Below are positions 11,894 to 22,478 of a stretch of DNA of 64,000 nt, piece by piece; positions within the stretch are counted from its first letter, which is position 1, and the number at the start of each line of letters is the position of its first letter. The DNA lies in the NCBI GenBank assembly GCA_024803745.1, contig JANJXV010000100.1, forward strand, positions 248,001 through 312,000, written 5' to 3'. A program made the translations under genes and the position numbers. The notes under the pieces are model-generated. The model saw only the letters and a list, made by a program, of their open reading frames with translations, was not told the origin of the DNA and searched no databases. The DNA is from Megascapheus bottae (lineage: Eukaryota > Chordata > Mammalia > Rodentia > Geomyidae).

Positions 11894-12269
11894 ATGAGAG
11901 ATCTATTGACCTTTCTCCCTCCAGGATGACCTTCAATGGCCTGGGCAGTTTTGCTTTATATATTTACTCCTATGATAGTGATTATGTATTTACAACTATT
12001 ATGATTTCTTGGTGAATTGGAACTTACATAACTATATATTGTTTCTGTTTATGTCTTAGAACAATTTTTACTGAAATTCTACTCTGTATGATATAAATAT
12101 AGCCACTTCATTCTTTTTTTTGCTTGCCTTTATCATGGGATGTCTATTCTTTTCCTTCACTTTCAGCCTACACATGCCCTTAAATGTAAAGTAAGTTACT
12201 TATAGCCAACATATAGTTTGATTTTAAGCTACACGTGCACATACACAAATACATATAAAATTTTTGAAC

Positions 12270-12460
12270 TCAGGCATGCTTACTTGATTTACGTGGTTGG
12301 CCAGAACTCCACCATTTAAATCAGTACAGCCCTGCTCTTTGCTCGTTATTTTACAGATGTGGTCTAGAAAACTCCTCACTGACTGGCCTTGGACCACAAT
12401 CCTTCGGATCTCAACCTGCTGAGTAACTATGATTACAGGCCTGACACACCAGTCTCCAAA
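12270..12460 (-). mobile_element. Diverged 7SL-like SINE (copy A)
   Basis: Complement of a SINE: 'ttgaactcaggcatgctt', then 'ccttggaccacaatccttcg', 'gatctcaacctgctgag' and 'taactatgattacaggcc', the Alu/B1-like promoter half in complement. Confidence 0.65.
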
Positions 12461-13414
12461 CTCATCCTGTTTGCCATATAGCCTCTCTAAGACAGTAGTA
12501 ATTTAAATGTCTCTTGTGCCATGAATATTTCATACTTTCTCATTATCACATTTCTCTACCTTCCAAGGTAACTTTCTTTGTTTTAAAGTTCATGTGATCA
12601 AATGGGGTCTACCTAAATTTTACAATGGAGGAGAGTTTCCATATTTTAAAACATGGTCTACAAACTGCATAAAAATATATTGGAATCAAAGCTTTCTTTA
12701 CTGTTTAAATTATAATTCAGAACTCTGAATTTAAATGCTGGCAATGTAAAAAAGCAAGCAAACAATGGCATTAAACAAGGCTGGAAAGTCACTACAACCT
12801 CTTTCACAATTTGCCTTTGGAGTACATGGTTATCTGTAAATATCTCCTAATGTAATAATAGACAAGGGTCAAAAGTACTAACCCCTGAGATTCACTATTC
12901 TCCTCTGAATAACAACCTGTTTTTCATGGGATGTTTTAAAGATAGAGGCAATTCACAAAAGTGCTTTAACAATGTATTTGCCTAGGATACTTTCAAAATA
13001 TTAACCTGACTCTGGTTTCAGATTTGGTATTATATCTGATTCATACAGTTTACTACTATTTATTCATTTTATTTCTAATTTCTAATACACAGTCAATAGT
13101 ACTGATGATGAGTTAGGCAAGGAATTAGGAAACCTTGTGTTTGAGAATGATGTCTCAGATGTTAATTTTAAAAATTTTAACATATCGGCTACTGACATTA
13201 GCAGAATGGATTGTGATACACAGTATTGTCTTACTGACTCCCACAATCCTTGCAAAATCTGTTTGTATATCCAAGGGTAAACACTATTCCCCAAAAATTC
13301 TGTCAAGAGTTCATGAGATACAACCCATTCTACAAGAGTTAATAACATAAAATAGTGTCCAAACCTCCTCTTCTTGAAAGGAATCTACTAGTATTATCAC
13401 TGCTATTTTTTGCT
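12461..13414. other. Unrecognised sequence with deletion junction (copy A)
   Basis: No gene recognised. Near 12,666 copy A joins directly across a gap that in copy B holds 62,614-63,177. The overlapping open frames on both strands at 13,082-13,350 have no domain. Confidence 0.55.
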
Positions 13415-13632
13415 TCACTTTATTTTGACATTTTAGCACTAGGAATTGAACCTATGCCTCCCACGGGATAAGCAATCGTTCTACCTAGTAATTCTTGGTG
13501 TTCTTTAATTTGCATTTTATTTGGTGTTCGAGAAAGAAGCTCACTAACTTTCTTTTGCTTGGCTTCAGACAACACCGTCCTGCCTCCTGAATAGCTAGCT
13601 GAGACATCAGTCATGTGCCACCATATTGGGCA
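13415..13632 (-). mobile_element. Diverged SINE (tRNA-like plus B1-like)
   Basis: Complement of an old SINE: 'gcactaggaattgaacctatg' (B-box-like), then 'cctcctgaatagctagctgag' and 'catgtgccacc'. The same element is cut by the window end in copy B (from 63,926). Confidence 0.55.
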
Positions 13633-14570
13633 CATCGCTTAATAAAGCCACACTAGATATGATCAATGGCAAATAAAATTTCAGTGGCTGTGAACTACGT
13701 AGTCACTAAGCTAGGCAGGTCTTACCCTGGACACAGAAGTGCTCTTAGTGGTCCTTTGAGGCACCCTGGTGCAATTACAAAGCCTTCTTGTCATGCTATG
13801 TAGAACAACACAGCCAGGCACCAGGCTTCACCTATGCTGTCTCCACTGGTACAGTCTCATCTACATATGGCTCATATATGTTTAAGTTCAGTTTCAAAAA
13901 ATGTGTGTCCACTACTTCAGGAAATAAACAGCAAAATGCAAATTCAAAATTCCTTCACATGAAAAGACATGTAACAAATAGCACATGTGAACTCCCACGT
14001 TTCTCAGCTGTCTTACAGTTTAGCTTGCCGAGCAGAGATGGGAAAGAGAAAGGGGTTAATGATTGCTTCTTGTTCTTGAAATGGGAACCAAAGGGGGAAT
14101 GTGCCACTTTGAGACAAGGAAATCAAAAGCTAGTCCAGAATTCTCCAGATTCTCATTTTTCCAAATATGAGGTAAATGGGCAAGACTGTGTCATATGGGT
14201 AGAGCCCCAAGGAGGGAAGCCTCCATCTTCCACTCCCTGGGAGGCTGTGAGAGAAAGCCAAGGCCTCTGCTAACCCACACTGGACATGCAAAATGTATGC
14301 AGTGGATACTTTAGTTACATTGTGTGTAAACACAAGAAGGAGTCTGGGCTACACACAGTTTAAGCAAGCAGGTCAAGGTTGCTGAGATGAGAAGGTAACC
14401 CCCAGTCTCCTGACATGCAGGCCTCAGTTCTCATTACAGTCACTAGTCTGGTTCCATTGACCACAGCAGAATAATAAACAACATCCCTGAAAATGGATTT
14501 AAAGACCACTCAATCCAAATTCTCTAAGCTCAAGGTGACAGCCCACCATCCAGAGGCTATTAAAAGCCAG
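13633..14570. other. Unrecognised single-copy sequence
   Basis: It holds an open frame of 161 codons (13,788-14,273), the longest in the single-copy part together with an equally long chance frame elsewhere. No signal peptide, repeat or domain is recognised, and no splice signals define an exon. Treated as non-coding. Confidence 0.4.
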
Positions 14571-14690
14571 TGGTGGGCTCAGTACCCAAGACTCACACCT
14601 GTAGTTCTGGGTACTCACTCAGTAGACTGCATCTCAGTTAAGCAGTGACTGGCGTCTGTGACCTGGATCAGTATAATAACAAGCTATAGG
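14571..14690 (+). mobile_element. Diverged 7SL-like SINE fragment
   Basis: Forward-strand remnant with 'cacacctgtagttctgggtac' and 'actcagtagactgcatctcag', which correspond to the Alu/B1-type 'cacgcctgtaatcctagctac ... gaggctgag'. Confidence 0.55.
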
Positions 14691-14869
14691 ATATAAAGGT
14701 ACCAGGAACATGAGTTTGGGAAGCCGACTCTTAGCCACTAGCCATTTGGCTACTTTATGTCCCTCATTGTAGTTATCTACCTAAACAGGCTTTTTGTGAG
14801 GTTTTGTAATCTGAAGCAAGGTCACTGTCATCTAGTTATCACCTTGTCTTGGGTCCAAAAAATAGAACA

Positions 14870-15075
14870 CAGTCCTGTAACAAGTTCTACAAAGTAGGTT
14901 TATTAGTTACAAGAATAGGAGTCCAAGATCCACTGCAAGCTGGTTCCTAACGCTAAAGAAAGCTCTCCACAGCAGTCGCCTCACTTGCACCACAGGTGAA
15001 GGATTCCCCAAAAGTTTCATCTTAAGTTTTACACGAGGACAGATGAGTTTCTGTGTTAAAGGGCATCTGTCTCCT
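14870..15075 (-). mobile_element. Possible LTR fragment
   Basis: Read on the minus strand, a GC-richer stretch leads to 'ctaataaacctactttg' (polyadenylation-signal-like AATAAA), then 'tagaacttgttacagg'. The U3-R-U5-like layout suggests a solo LTR piece. TG...CA ends and flanking duplications could not be placed, and no internal retroviral sequence is seen. Tentative. Confidence 0.3.
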
Positions 15076-15363
15076 AAATGGGACTAGAATGAGCACAAAT
15101 GTTTTCATCATGACAAATTTATCATCTTGATAAATTGCATTCCTATACAATACAACCTACAGTTAATTTGGAGCATTACAAATGATGCAAAGGAAAGAAA
15201 TGGGTCTCTCTAAGGCCACTCAGGAAAATGTTCCACAGAAATGAATTTAACTAATTGAGAATTTATTTACATGTGCTTTTGAAAGTTTAATACCTTCATA
15301 ACCCATTATTTTATATAGTATTTTGTCTCTTCAAAGTAAAGGACAATATAACAGCTTCCATGT

Positions 15364-15580
15364 ACCAGCATGGCCCTTAGTGTTTATGAATATCTGCTCA
15401 TCTAATGTTCACAGAAATTTGAGGCATTTACTCTTAATAAACTCGGAGGTTTTTTAAAGAAAACAGTGAAGCACAGAGTGGCTTGTTCAAGGTCATCTAG
15501 GTTGCAAATGAATGCAGTAAGTTTTGAAGCTAGGCAGCAGCTTTCAGAACCCATATTTACATCCATTAAGCTACAATGCC
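15364..15580 (+). mobile_element. MIR SINE
   Basis: The central MIR core is clear: 'tctgctcatctaatgttcac', 'gtgaagcacagagtggcttg', 'caaggtcatctaggttgc', ending with 'acatccattaagctacaatg', matching the MIR order of 'gaggctcagagagg ... aaggtcacacagc ... cattctatactgc'. An old mammal-wide insertion. Confidence 0.85.
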
Positions 15581-17224
15581 AAGGATGAAAGCCTAAAAAG
15601 GGGTAGATATACCCCTGTACTCCAACTACCATTTTTAAGGTCAGTATAAATGTTTGGAGGTGTGTAAGCAAAATTGCAATTGTGCCTTTCTTCAACTACA
15701 CTAGATATAAAGTGCATGCTATAAGTAGAAATGGCAGAGTAAGGGTAAGAGATGACAGGAGATTAGGAAGAGGAATGAATATTCTGACTAGTTAGACAGG
15801 CTGGTAGCGCTAAGAAATGTCTGAAACACAATGAACTAGATATAATCCCGGAATTCTAGCTCTGCTGCTAATTGTGGGGCATCTCTTCAACTAAACTAAG
15901 AAGTGGAATCTAAAACCCAGACTAAATTAGACTCATAGTTTCTAAAGATTATCTAATTTAATTGTATTATTATATAAATTACAGAAATACTGCCTTTGGC
16001 CAGAAAGTCAATTTACTATTTTTTTCATCTTTTTAACAAGATTCTCTTAAATGAAATTTTCCATTAAATTAATAAATTCATGTAATTTTACTCAAGCCAA
16101 GAAAACTGAATAGATATTATCATCTAAAGCAGGGAGTTTGGGACCACAGTGTCCTAGACCAGTCCATTCTTGTCTGTAAAATTCAGTGTTTCAACCAAAA
16201 GGGATTATTTCCACATTCCATTCTGATAGAATGTTTTGCTCAGGGTCCAGTAAGAACTTCTAGGAAAAGGTATTCTGTTTAGCCATTTATTAAGCACCTT
16301 AATTCATAAATAAAAACGAGCCCCAAAGGATCAACAGTTAGTGAAATTATGTAGGACAGATATATAGACACGAAGACTCTGGGCATTACATCTTTTGTAA
16401 AGGCTCATGGATAAATAGTAGCTAAAAACTCCAGGATTTAGCTTCCTGTGTTTCTGATTTCTCTGGATGGGGAACTTTCTATGACTAATAGCACCCTCTG
16501 GCATCTGTTTCCCTAGGGGGAAAAATACATTAGCCATAGCAAGATTAAATATAATAATTATGATTTCCAATTCTGGGACAAGGCCTTTTCAGCAATAATT
16601 ATGATTCGGTGCCAAACTGGCAATCTTTAAGCACTGGCCTTATCGTTCATAATAATGAGCAGATTCATAACCCATGCTCCTTAGCTGTAGAAGGCTAATT
16701 AGGACTTTAACCAAAAACACCACTCATGTGAACTGCTCACAGAGGTCACTGGCTACAGAACACCAGTTCTGGCCAAATGAACTCCATGTGCTGACCAGGA
16801 GTAAAGAGTACCTGCACTAGAAAAGGAAGTTACAGCTCAGAGTGTAACCCTCAGAGACAGGCAAGTTTTAATTCCTGCAGGAGTATGTGCTTAAACATGC
16901 AAATGGAAATCACAGCCAAATCAAATATTCCAAAGGGCAGTGAACAACTATGGATAAAATATGAAATACCACATGCTCACAGGTGGATGAGGACAAAATA
17001 AGTCAAAACATTAAAATTTATTAAATATGTATGATGATAACAAAAGACCAATTTTTGTCTGAGCTTTTTTTGTTTACCTAAGATATCTACTAACTGCAGA
17101 AAAGATTTTAAAATATATTACTCGTATAATATGCAGGCTACCAAACAGTACTCACAGGATTTGCTCTGACACTGCACTTTCTAACTTATAACTCATTAGT
17201 CACACATTTTCTGATGCTTTTCAG
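15581..17224. other. Unrecognised AT-rich sequence
   Basis: No gene, RNA or confident repeat seen. Short frames lack any domain. Confidence 0.5.
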
Positions 17225-17330
17225 TCTCACTCTTGTCCTACAACAAGCCCTGCAGGAAAGGGATTTATTTATTCTCACAGTATCCCCAAGAGCCTAGTTA
17301 AGAGCTTGCCACTGCATGTCACTTGTATAT
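17225..17330 (+). mobile_element. L2 3'-end fragment
   Basis: 'caagccctgcaggaaaggg' followed by 'cagtatccccaagagcctag' follows the L2 3' order ('aagctccatgagggcaggg ... tatccccagcgcctag'). Confidence 0.5.
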
Positions 17331-19349
17331 TACACGTACACATTTTATCTATTCCACAGGTTATAATGAAGAAAATTCATGAAGGACCTCCCTGCCTCTC
17401 CATCAAAGGAAAGCAATGAGGCTTAATTGGGCAGACCATAAAGGGCCCTGCAAAACACACGGAGGACGAGAGAAACTTATAAATGAGTTTTTGGCTGTAG
17501 AGTGGAAAAGCTTATAATTTATTTTATGGTCTTTACCAGAATTTTACTCCCAGGAGATAACAAATGGTCAACACACCACCAGGCCACCACTCACTAGCTA
17601 TTCCCTGGTCTGTTTGAAGCACACATTGTTGATCTACTGCCTCTCACTCCCCTTTACATTGTAATTTGGTAAACTAACAATAAGGTCTGGATTAAAGTTC
17701 ATTATGTATGAAGCTAACTGTAGTAATCCATATGCTATGTTTCATTTGCACAATTCATTGTACCTATTTCCAGTGGTTGATTTTACCTTTTATTATTGAT
17801 CCAATGTTATTTCAGGAGCTAAGGTAAATGAATGCCTTTGCAAGTTCGTACAATGGCTCATATCTTCTTTGTGCAGGGTGTCCTTGAACTTTTGCTGAGT
17901 TACTGTAAGGAATCAGAATTCCCATTTCTGTTTTCACAGTATAGTACCCAAAAGAAAACCTACTAGCTGCTTTTTTGAATTTTGAAGCAGTCTAAAAGCT
18001 GTAAGAAGGAAAAAAGCCTGAAAAAGATCAAAGGTGACTGAAGAATCCATCCGAAGGTTATTCACAAAACAGGCATGACTTTCTCTAAGTCGGAGACATG
18101 AGTATCTGTGCAATTCACAGATTGTGACAAAAGACAACATTTAGTGCCTCTCATAGCTATTCCTTTCTCATACTCTGTACTGAGAGAAAAATATGGTGAG
18201 ATAAAGGTTGTTTAGAAAGTGAAAGTGTATAGGCAAAAATGCAACTCAGATACATGCCTATTAATTTTCAAGAGGCCACAAACAAGAATTGCTCTAAAAT
18301 TTCTTTGGCTTGAAAATACTATGGTAACTTTCAAAACTACTGAAAACTCTAGAAAGCATATGATTATGTGAGCTTTATCAACTTATATTTTTCAAATGTG
18401 AAGTTGAAACCAAGTAACTAAAAAACAGTTTGGTTATTCAACCATCTTGTAGGCCATGTTCACAAGAATTATATATTTAATGAGCTACTGATATACTCTA
18501 ACAAAAATATGTGGTGAAAACTGCATTAACTTTTGACAAATCGTACACATCTCTCTAATATTTGACTTGATAGAAGACAATATTTCTCATATTTTGTTCT
18601 GAATTAAATCTGCTTGGATTTGTCATTCTGGTTATGCTGCATGAACAAAATTTGATGTTATTCAGATAAGAAAGTTAGAAAAGGGATATGAAATCAAAAT
18701 AGCAGTTTAGCTTACAATCTGATCAAGTATCATCATTCCAGGAGAAGTACTTTGTGAATGAGTCTCACCATGCCACACAAACTGTTTAAAAGTATGCACT
18801 CAATGTACTGAGATTTATTGACAGTATCTGACTACTCTACAAGGACATGGGGTTGTCTGATCACAATTAGGCCTGAGCACTTGGTAGTAAAGGTTACAAA
18901 AACTACTAGTGTAGATCTCAGTGTCCTTTCAGTAATATACTAAGGCTTTACAGCACCTTTGCCTATTATTGAGTTTGTACCAGTGAAGCAAACCTCACAC
19001 ACACAAAAAAACAGCAAATAATGCTTTATCATTACTATGGAAACCTTATCTTCTAACCTCTTAAAATCTCAAGGAAAGCTAGCGGTCTGCAAACTCCATG
19101 TTGAGTCCCATTGTCTTAGCATGTAGCAGATGCAAACACTATGCTCTGTGTTTAACTAAGAATACAAGGAAAATGGGGATGGCCTATGGTCTGCATTTTT
19201 GTTCAACCTGTCACCGAAATGAAGCTTCAGCAAGCCAACAGAAGCATTCCACATGCAAGAACCAAAAACAAAAATTGATAAGAACAAATGACATCATTTA
19301 AGTTGCCCAGCTCACAGCTAAATAATGTCGTATGTTTGTATGTACAACT
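17331..19349. other. Unrecognised sequence
   Basis: No gene or confident repeat seen; AT-rich throughout. Confidence 0.5.
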
Positions 19350-19500
19350 CTCTTCAGCCACACTATCCTCTCATGAACACATTCCAGTTCCCACTCCCTC
19401 TGCTTCATTCCTCTTTTAATCCAACACACTTCTTATCATAAATAGCAGTTTCCTGATTATATTTTGCTAACACATACTAAAGCATTCTTAAAATATTATC
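19350..19500 (+). mobile_element. Possible L2 fragment
   Basis: 'cttcagccacactatcctctc' followed by a C/T-rich stretch resembles the L2 'ctccagccacactggcc' block. Short and weak. Confidence 0.35.
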
Positions 19501-19988
19501 TCTGGGTGGCTTAACTACATTTAAAAGCTGTATTCTAGCCCAAAGCAATTAAAAATGGTGTAATCTAAATCTCTGAATGATAAAATTCTAAGGAGAAAAC
19601 AAAATGCATATAGTTCCTAATTATCTTTGCATGCATTTTAAATCTTTCCAGAGGACAGAATATCATTTAAACATGAATAATTGTACTGCAGAGGAAATGA
19701 GTTCATCCTAGAATGCAATCTGTAAAGATAACAGTTTACTTCACTCAATGGTGGTTGAAACTTTGGCTAAATCAAATATATGAGTAAAAGTCTCTTCAGG
19801 AATAAGGCAGAAAGTTTGAGAGAAGAAAAATGCAATCAATATTTCCAATTCTAAATTACAGGCTTACTAACCTGTACCATACTGCAGATGTTGCTTGATG
19901 TGTTATACGCAAACGATAGCAAATTTCCTCCTACACAGAATAAAATTATTACCTTGGCGCAAATTTTTTTTAAAAAAAAGACGATGTG

Positions 19989-20166
19989 AGACCGGGAGTT
20001 TGGCCTACTGTCTAGGGTGTTTGCCTAGCATTAACAAAGACTGGGGTTCAATTCCTCTGTACCACATACATAGAAAAAATGTGGACGTGGTGCTGTGGTT
20101 CAAGTGGTAAAGCACTAGCCTTGAGAAAGCCCAAGGACAATGCTCTGTCCCTGAGCTGGCAAAAAA
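19989..20166 (+). mobile_element. IDL-Geo SINE, full length
   Basis: Forward orientation: head 'gaccgggagtttggcctact', B-box-like 'ggggttcaattcctc', linker 'taccacatacatagaaaaaa', then the Geo half from 'gtggacgtggtgctgtgg', ending 'ctgagctggcaaaaaaag'. The Geo tail is slightly shortened. Confidence 0.92.
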
Positions 20167-21259
20167 AGAAAGATGATGTGAGATAAAGTGATTATCTCTC
20201 ACTAAGTTACAACTTGAAAATTGGTCCCATCTGAAATCTATTCTGCCTTTAGGCATTAAAACATGGTTAATGATACCTCATATCAGTCACTTACGTGCTA
20301 TTTAGGTCTTAATAATTGAATAATATTTTATCATAAAAAGGAGTACACACTGAGGTTGGGTAATTTTCCCAGTATATATTTGTTAAAGGACTTTCTGTGT
20401 CCAACATTATGGCAAACAGACGGATGAATTCTTTGCTATAAGTACCTACAAGATAGAAGAAATTTAGTTATGTTCTTCCTAGGATCTTAGTACAATAATC
20501 TATATATCAAAGACCCTAAGAGAAATGGATATTGTAATTTTGAATGTTCTGATAAAATTTAAAAGACAAATTTTAATACTTATACATAAGAATTATGCCT
20601 TACATTTTCTAGACTTCCTGTAATGCAAACATAAATATATACCAGCTGAGTGGTGTTTTATTCAATGAACAGCTCTAGTTTATATTTCAACAAACAAAAA
20701 ATGGAATCCTGTATACTTCCTGTCAATCTTTCATAGCCTTTAGCAGTTCATATTAATAAGAACAGTACAGATTTCTAGTTGAGGTGTTACAAAGCATTAT
20801 TATCTAGCATTTAGGGATCTATAGATGTAGGTGTCTTATTATCATCCAATGTTCAGATTGTAGCCACAACATAATTACTACATATTGGAACTTTATTTAT
20901 AACATTATTTTTCAAAGATTATCAAAACTGTCTCTGAAACACTGGCTAAAATATTTATGGTGACATCTTTCTTTGACCCAAAAATTTAAAATCTAAACTA
21001 ACCTAACATTGCATAACCTACAGAAAAAAATGGAATAAAGTGCCACTAAGAAATTAAAAGATAGACCAGAAATCTTTTTCCCTATAAGTAGGGGCTAGAA
21101 GATTTTGGACAAGTCATAGAAATAGAATGTATCCTGATCATCACTCTTACAGCCAATTTTCTTTCTCTCTCTCTCATTTTTTTTAGTCCATCATGGACTA
21201 GAACTCTGGTCCTGGGTGTGTCAAATGAGACAAAGCATTGGAGTTTTTTGTTTTTTGTG
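20167..21259. other. Unrecognised sequence
   Basis: No gene seen. A region near 20,370-20,420 is vaguely MIR- or L2-like but too diverged to call. Confidence 0.5.
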
Positions 21260-21456
21260 GGGTTTTTTTTGCCAGTCCTGGGCTTGAGCTCAGAGCCTGA
21301 GCACTGTCCTTGGACTTTCTCAAGACTAGAGCTCTACCACTTGAGCCTCAGCACCACTTCCAGCTTTTATCTATGTATGTGGTACCGAGGAATTTAACCG
21401 GGTCTTCGTGCATACTAGGCAAGCACTCTACCACTAGGCCAAAATCTCAGCCCCAG
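21260..21456 (-). mobile_element. IDL-Geo SINE, full length
   Basis: Starts after a T-rich tract (the poly(A) tail in complement) with 'gccagtcctgggcttgagct' and ends at 'ccaaaatctcagccccag'. The B box in complement is degraded to 'gaatttaaccgggtc'. Confidence 0.93.
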
Positions 21457-21636
21457 GAACTGGGTTTCTAACTAAACTATCCTTCCATAGAAGTATTAGA
21501 GTTGTTACTTATTTATAGATCTAAATATCTGTATGTAATATTTGATTTTAAACAAATTTGTATTTCTCTATATATGCAAGCAGAAATATAGAAACAGATA
21601 CACATATATATGAATATTATATACATATTTTGGGGC

Positions 21637-21806
21637 GCAAGGCTGGTACTCTACCACTTTGAGCCACATCTCCACTTCCTGATTGTTAATGGAGTTGAGA
21701 GTCTCATGGACTTTCTTAATGAGTGCTGGCTTCGAACCTTGACTCAAATATCGCAGCCTCCTATTAGTAGCTAGGATTACAGATATGAGTCACCAGTACC
21801 TGACTT
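21637..21806 (-). mobile_element. 7SL-like/Geo chimeric SINE, Geo end truncated
   Basis: Complement: 'tggtactctaccactttgagc', 'agagtctcatggactttc', 'ggcttcgaaccttgactc', 'gtagctaggattacag'. It lacks most of the distal Geo tail. Confidence 0.75.
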
Positions 21807-22339
21807 CCAACAGTGTTTTCAAATATTCTGATCTGAAAAATCTCCACATTAAAATCTTTTAAATTGAAATATCATTACTTTTAAGAACCTGCTATAAACT
21901 TAAGAAAGAATAATGGATTTCTCTTTCTTGGTAAAGAAATAAGAATAATTTACATATTGGTCAATTGGTTATCAGTTTAAAAAGTGTACCACTTTACTTT
22001 GTCAAAAACATTTGTCTATTAATTATCAGTTTAAAAGGTATATTACTTTACTTTGTTAAACTGCATGGAGGAAAAATGGCTAGTAGTAAACATTATCACC
22101 AGCAACTTATATTTATAAAGAATTTTATAAAGTGAAATAAGTTCAAATTACCACCATTATAAATTTATAAAGTAGTGAAAACAAATTACCATATAATTAC
22201 CATCCAAGTTCATCCTGATTAATAAGTACATTTCTAAGAAAAACAAGGTTTTTGAAAAGGATGACCATACTTAGAATTCAAAAAGTGCTCTTTTTCTCAT
22301 GAGTCCTGCTGAGATGGATAAACTGCCACTCACATTAGG
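21807..22339. other. Unrecognised sequence with a short local repeat
   Basis: A short near-repeat occurs at 21,967-22,000 and 22,021-22,060 ('attatcagtttaaaa' and 'actttactttgt' appear in both). No gene seen. Confidence 0.45.
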
Positions 22340-22478
22340 TACAGTGGCTTGTGGCTGTCTGTAATCACAGCTACCCAGGAAGATTGAGCAAAAACATTAG
22401 TTAAGGCCTGGTCTCAAACCATGAGACAAGTGTGTCAGTAGCTAGGGTTACAGGCGTGAGCCACGATACCTGGCATTA
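22340..22478. mobile_element. Two SINE fragments facing each other
   Basis: The left half is a forward 7SL-like promoter part ('ggctgtctgtaatcacagc', 'tacccaggaagattgag'). The right half is the same part in complement ('gtagctagggttacaggcg', 'tgagccacgatacctggc'). Confidence 0.6.

Larger units (their letters stand above)
10400..12245 (-). mobile_element. Old L1 (3' UTR plus ORF2 pieces), interrupted by SINEs (copy A)
   Basis: The complement of an ancient L1. 10,440-10,805 resembles the L1M-type 3' UTR ('gtccatttacctgtggttg' then 'cagtgcttcaatcaacattgg'). From about 10,820 it jumps to mid-ORF2 ('tgcctggcctcataaaatga', 'ctttaaatgtttggtatgg'), continuing through 11,120-11,165, 11,394-11,600 and 11,900-12,245 ('cttatagccaacatatagt'). 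The 3' half of ORF2 is missing between the two parts. It is split by an IDL-Geo SINE and a second SINE. No intact frame remains. Confidence 0.8.
1..13489. repeat. Segmental duplication, copy A (direct)
   Basis: Base 1 onward aligns with 46,018 onward in the same orientation, and the match continues to the window end (64,000 pairs with 13,489). Shared landmarks in order: SINE at 985, L1 pieces at 2,085 and 3,385, SINE at 6,769, L1 tail at 6,950, L2 at 8,560, old L1 at 10,400 and SINEs at 11,608 and 12,270. By eye there are about 10 mismatches in the first 2 kb and about 9 in 8,500-9,700. Compared with copy B it lacks about 4.2 kb at 6,821 and about 564 bp near 12,666, and it keeps 267 bp (4,880-5,146) absent from B. 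The true left edge lies outside the window, and the right edge may lie beyond 13,489. Confidence 0.97.

Noticed and set aside
13788..14273. 161-codon frame as a possible gene
   Set aside because: No domain, no splice or promoter evidence, and frames of this length can occur by chance in 64 kb.
19989..20080. tRNA-like A and B boxes as a tRNA gene
   Set aside because: The boxes belong to the tRNA-derived head of the IDL-Geo SINE. No cloverleaf is kept, and the element continues into the Geo half.
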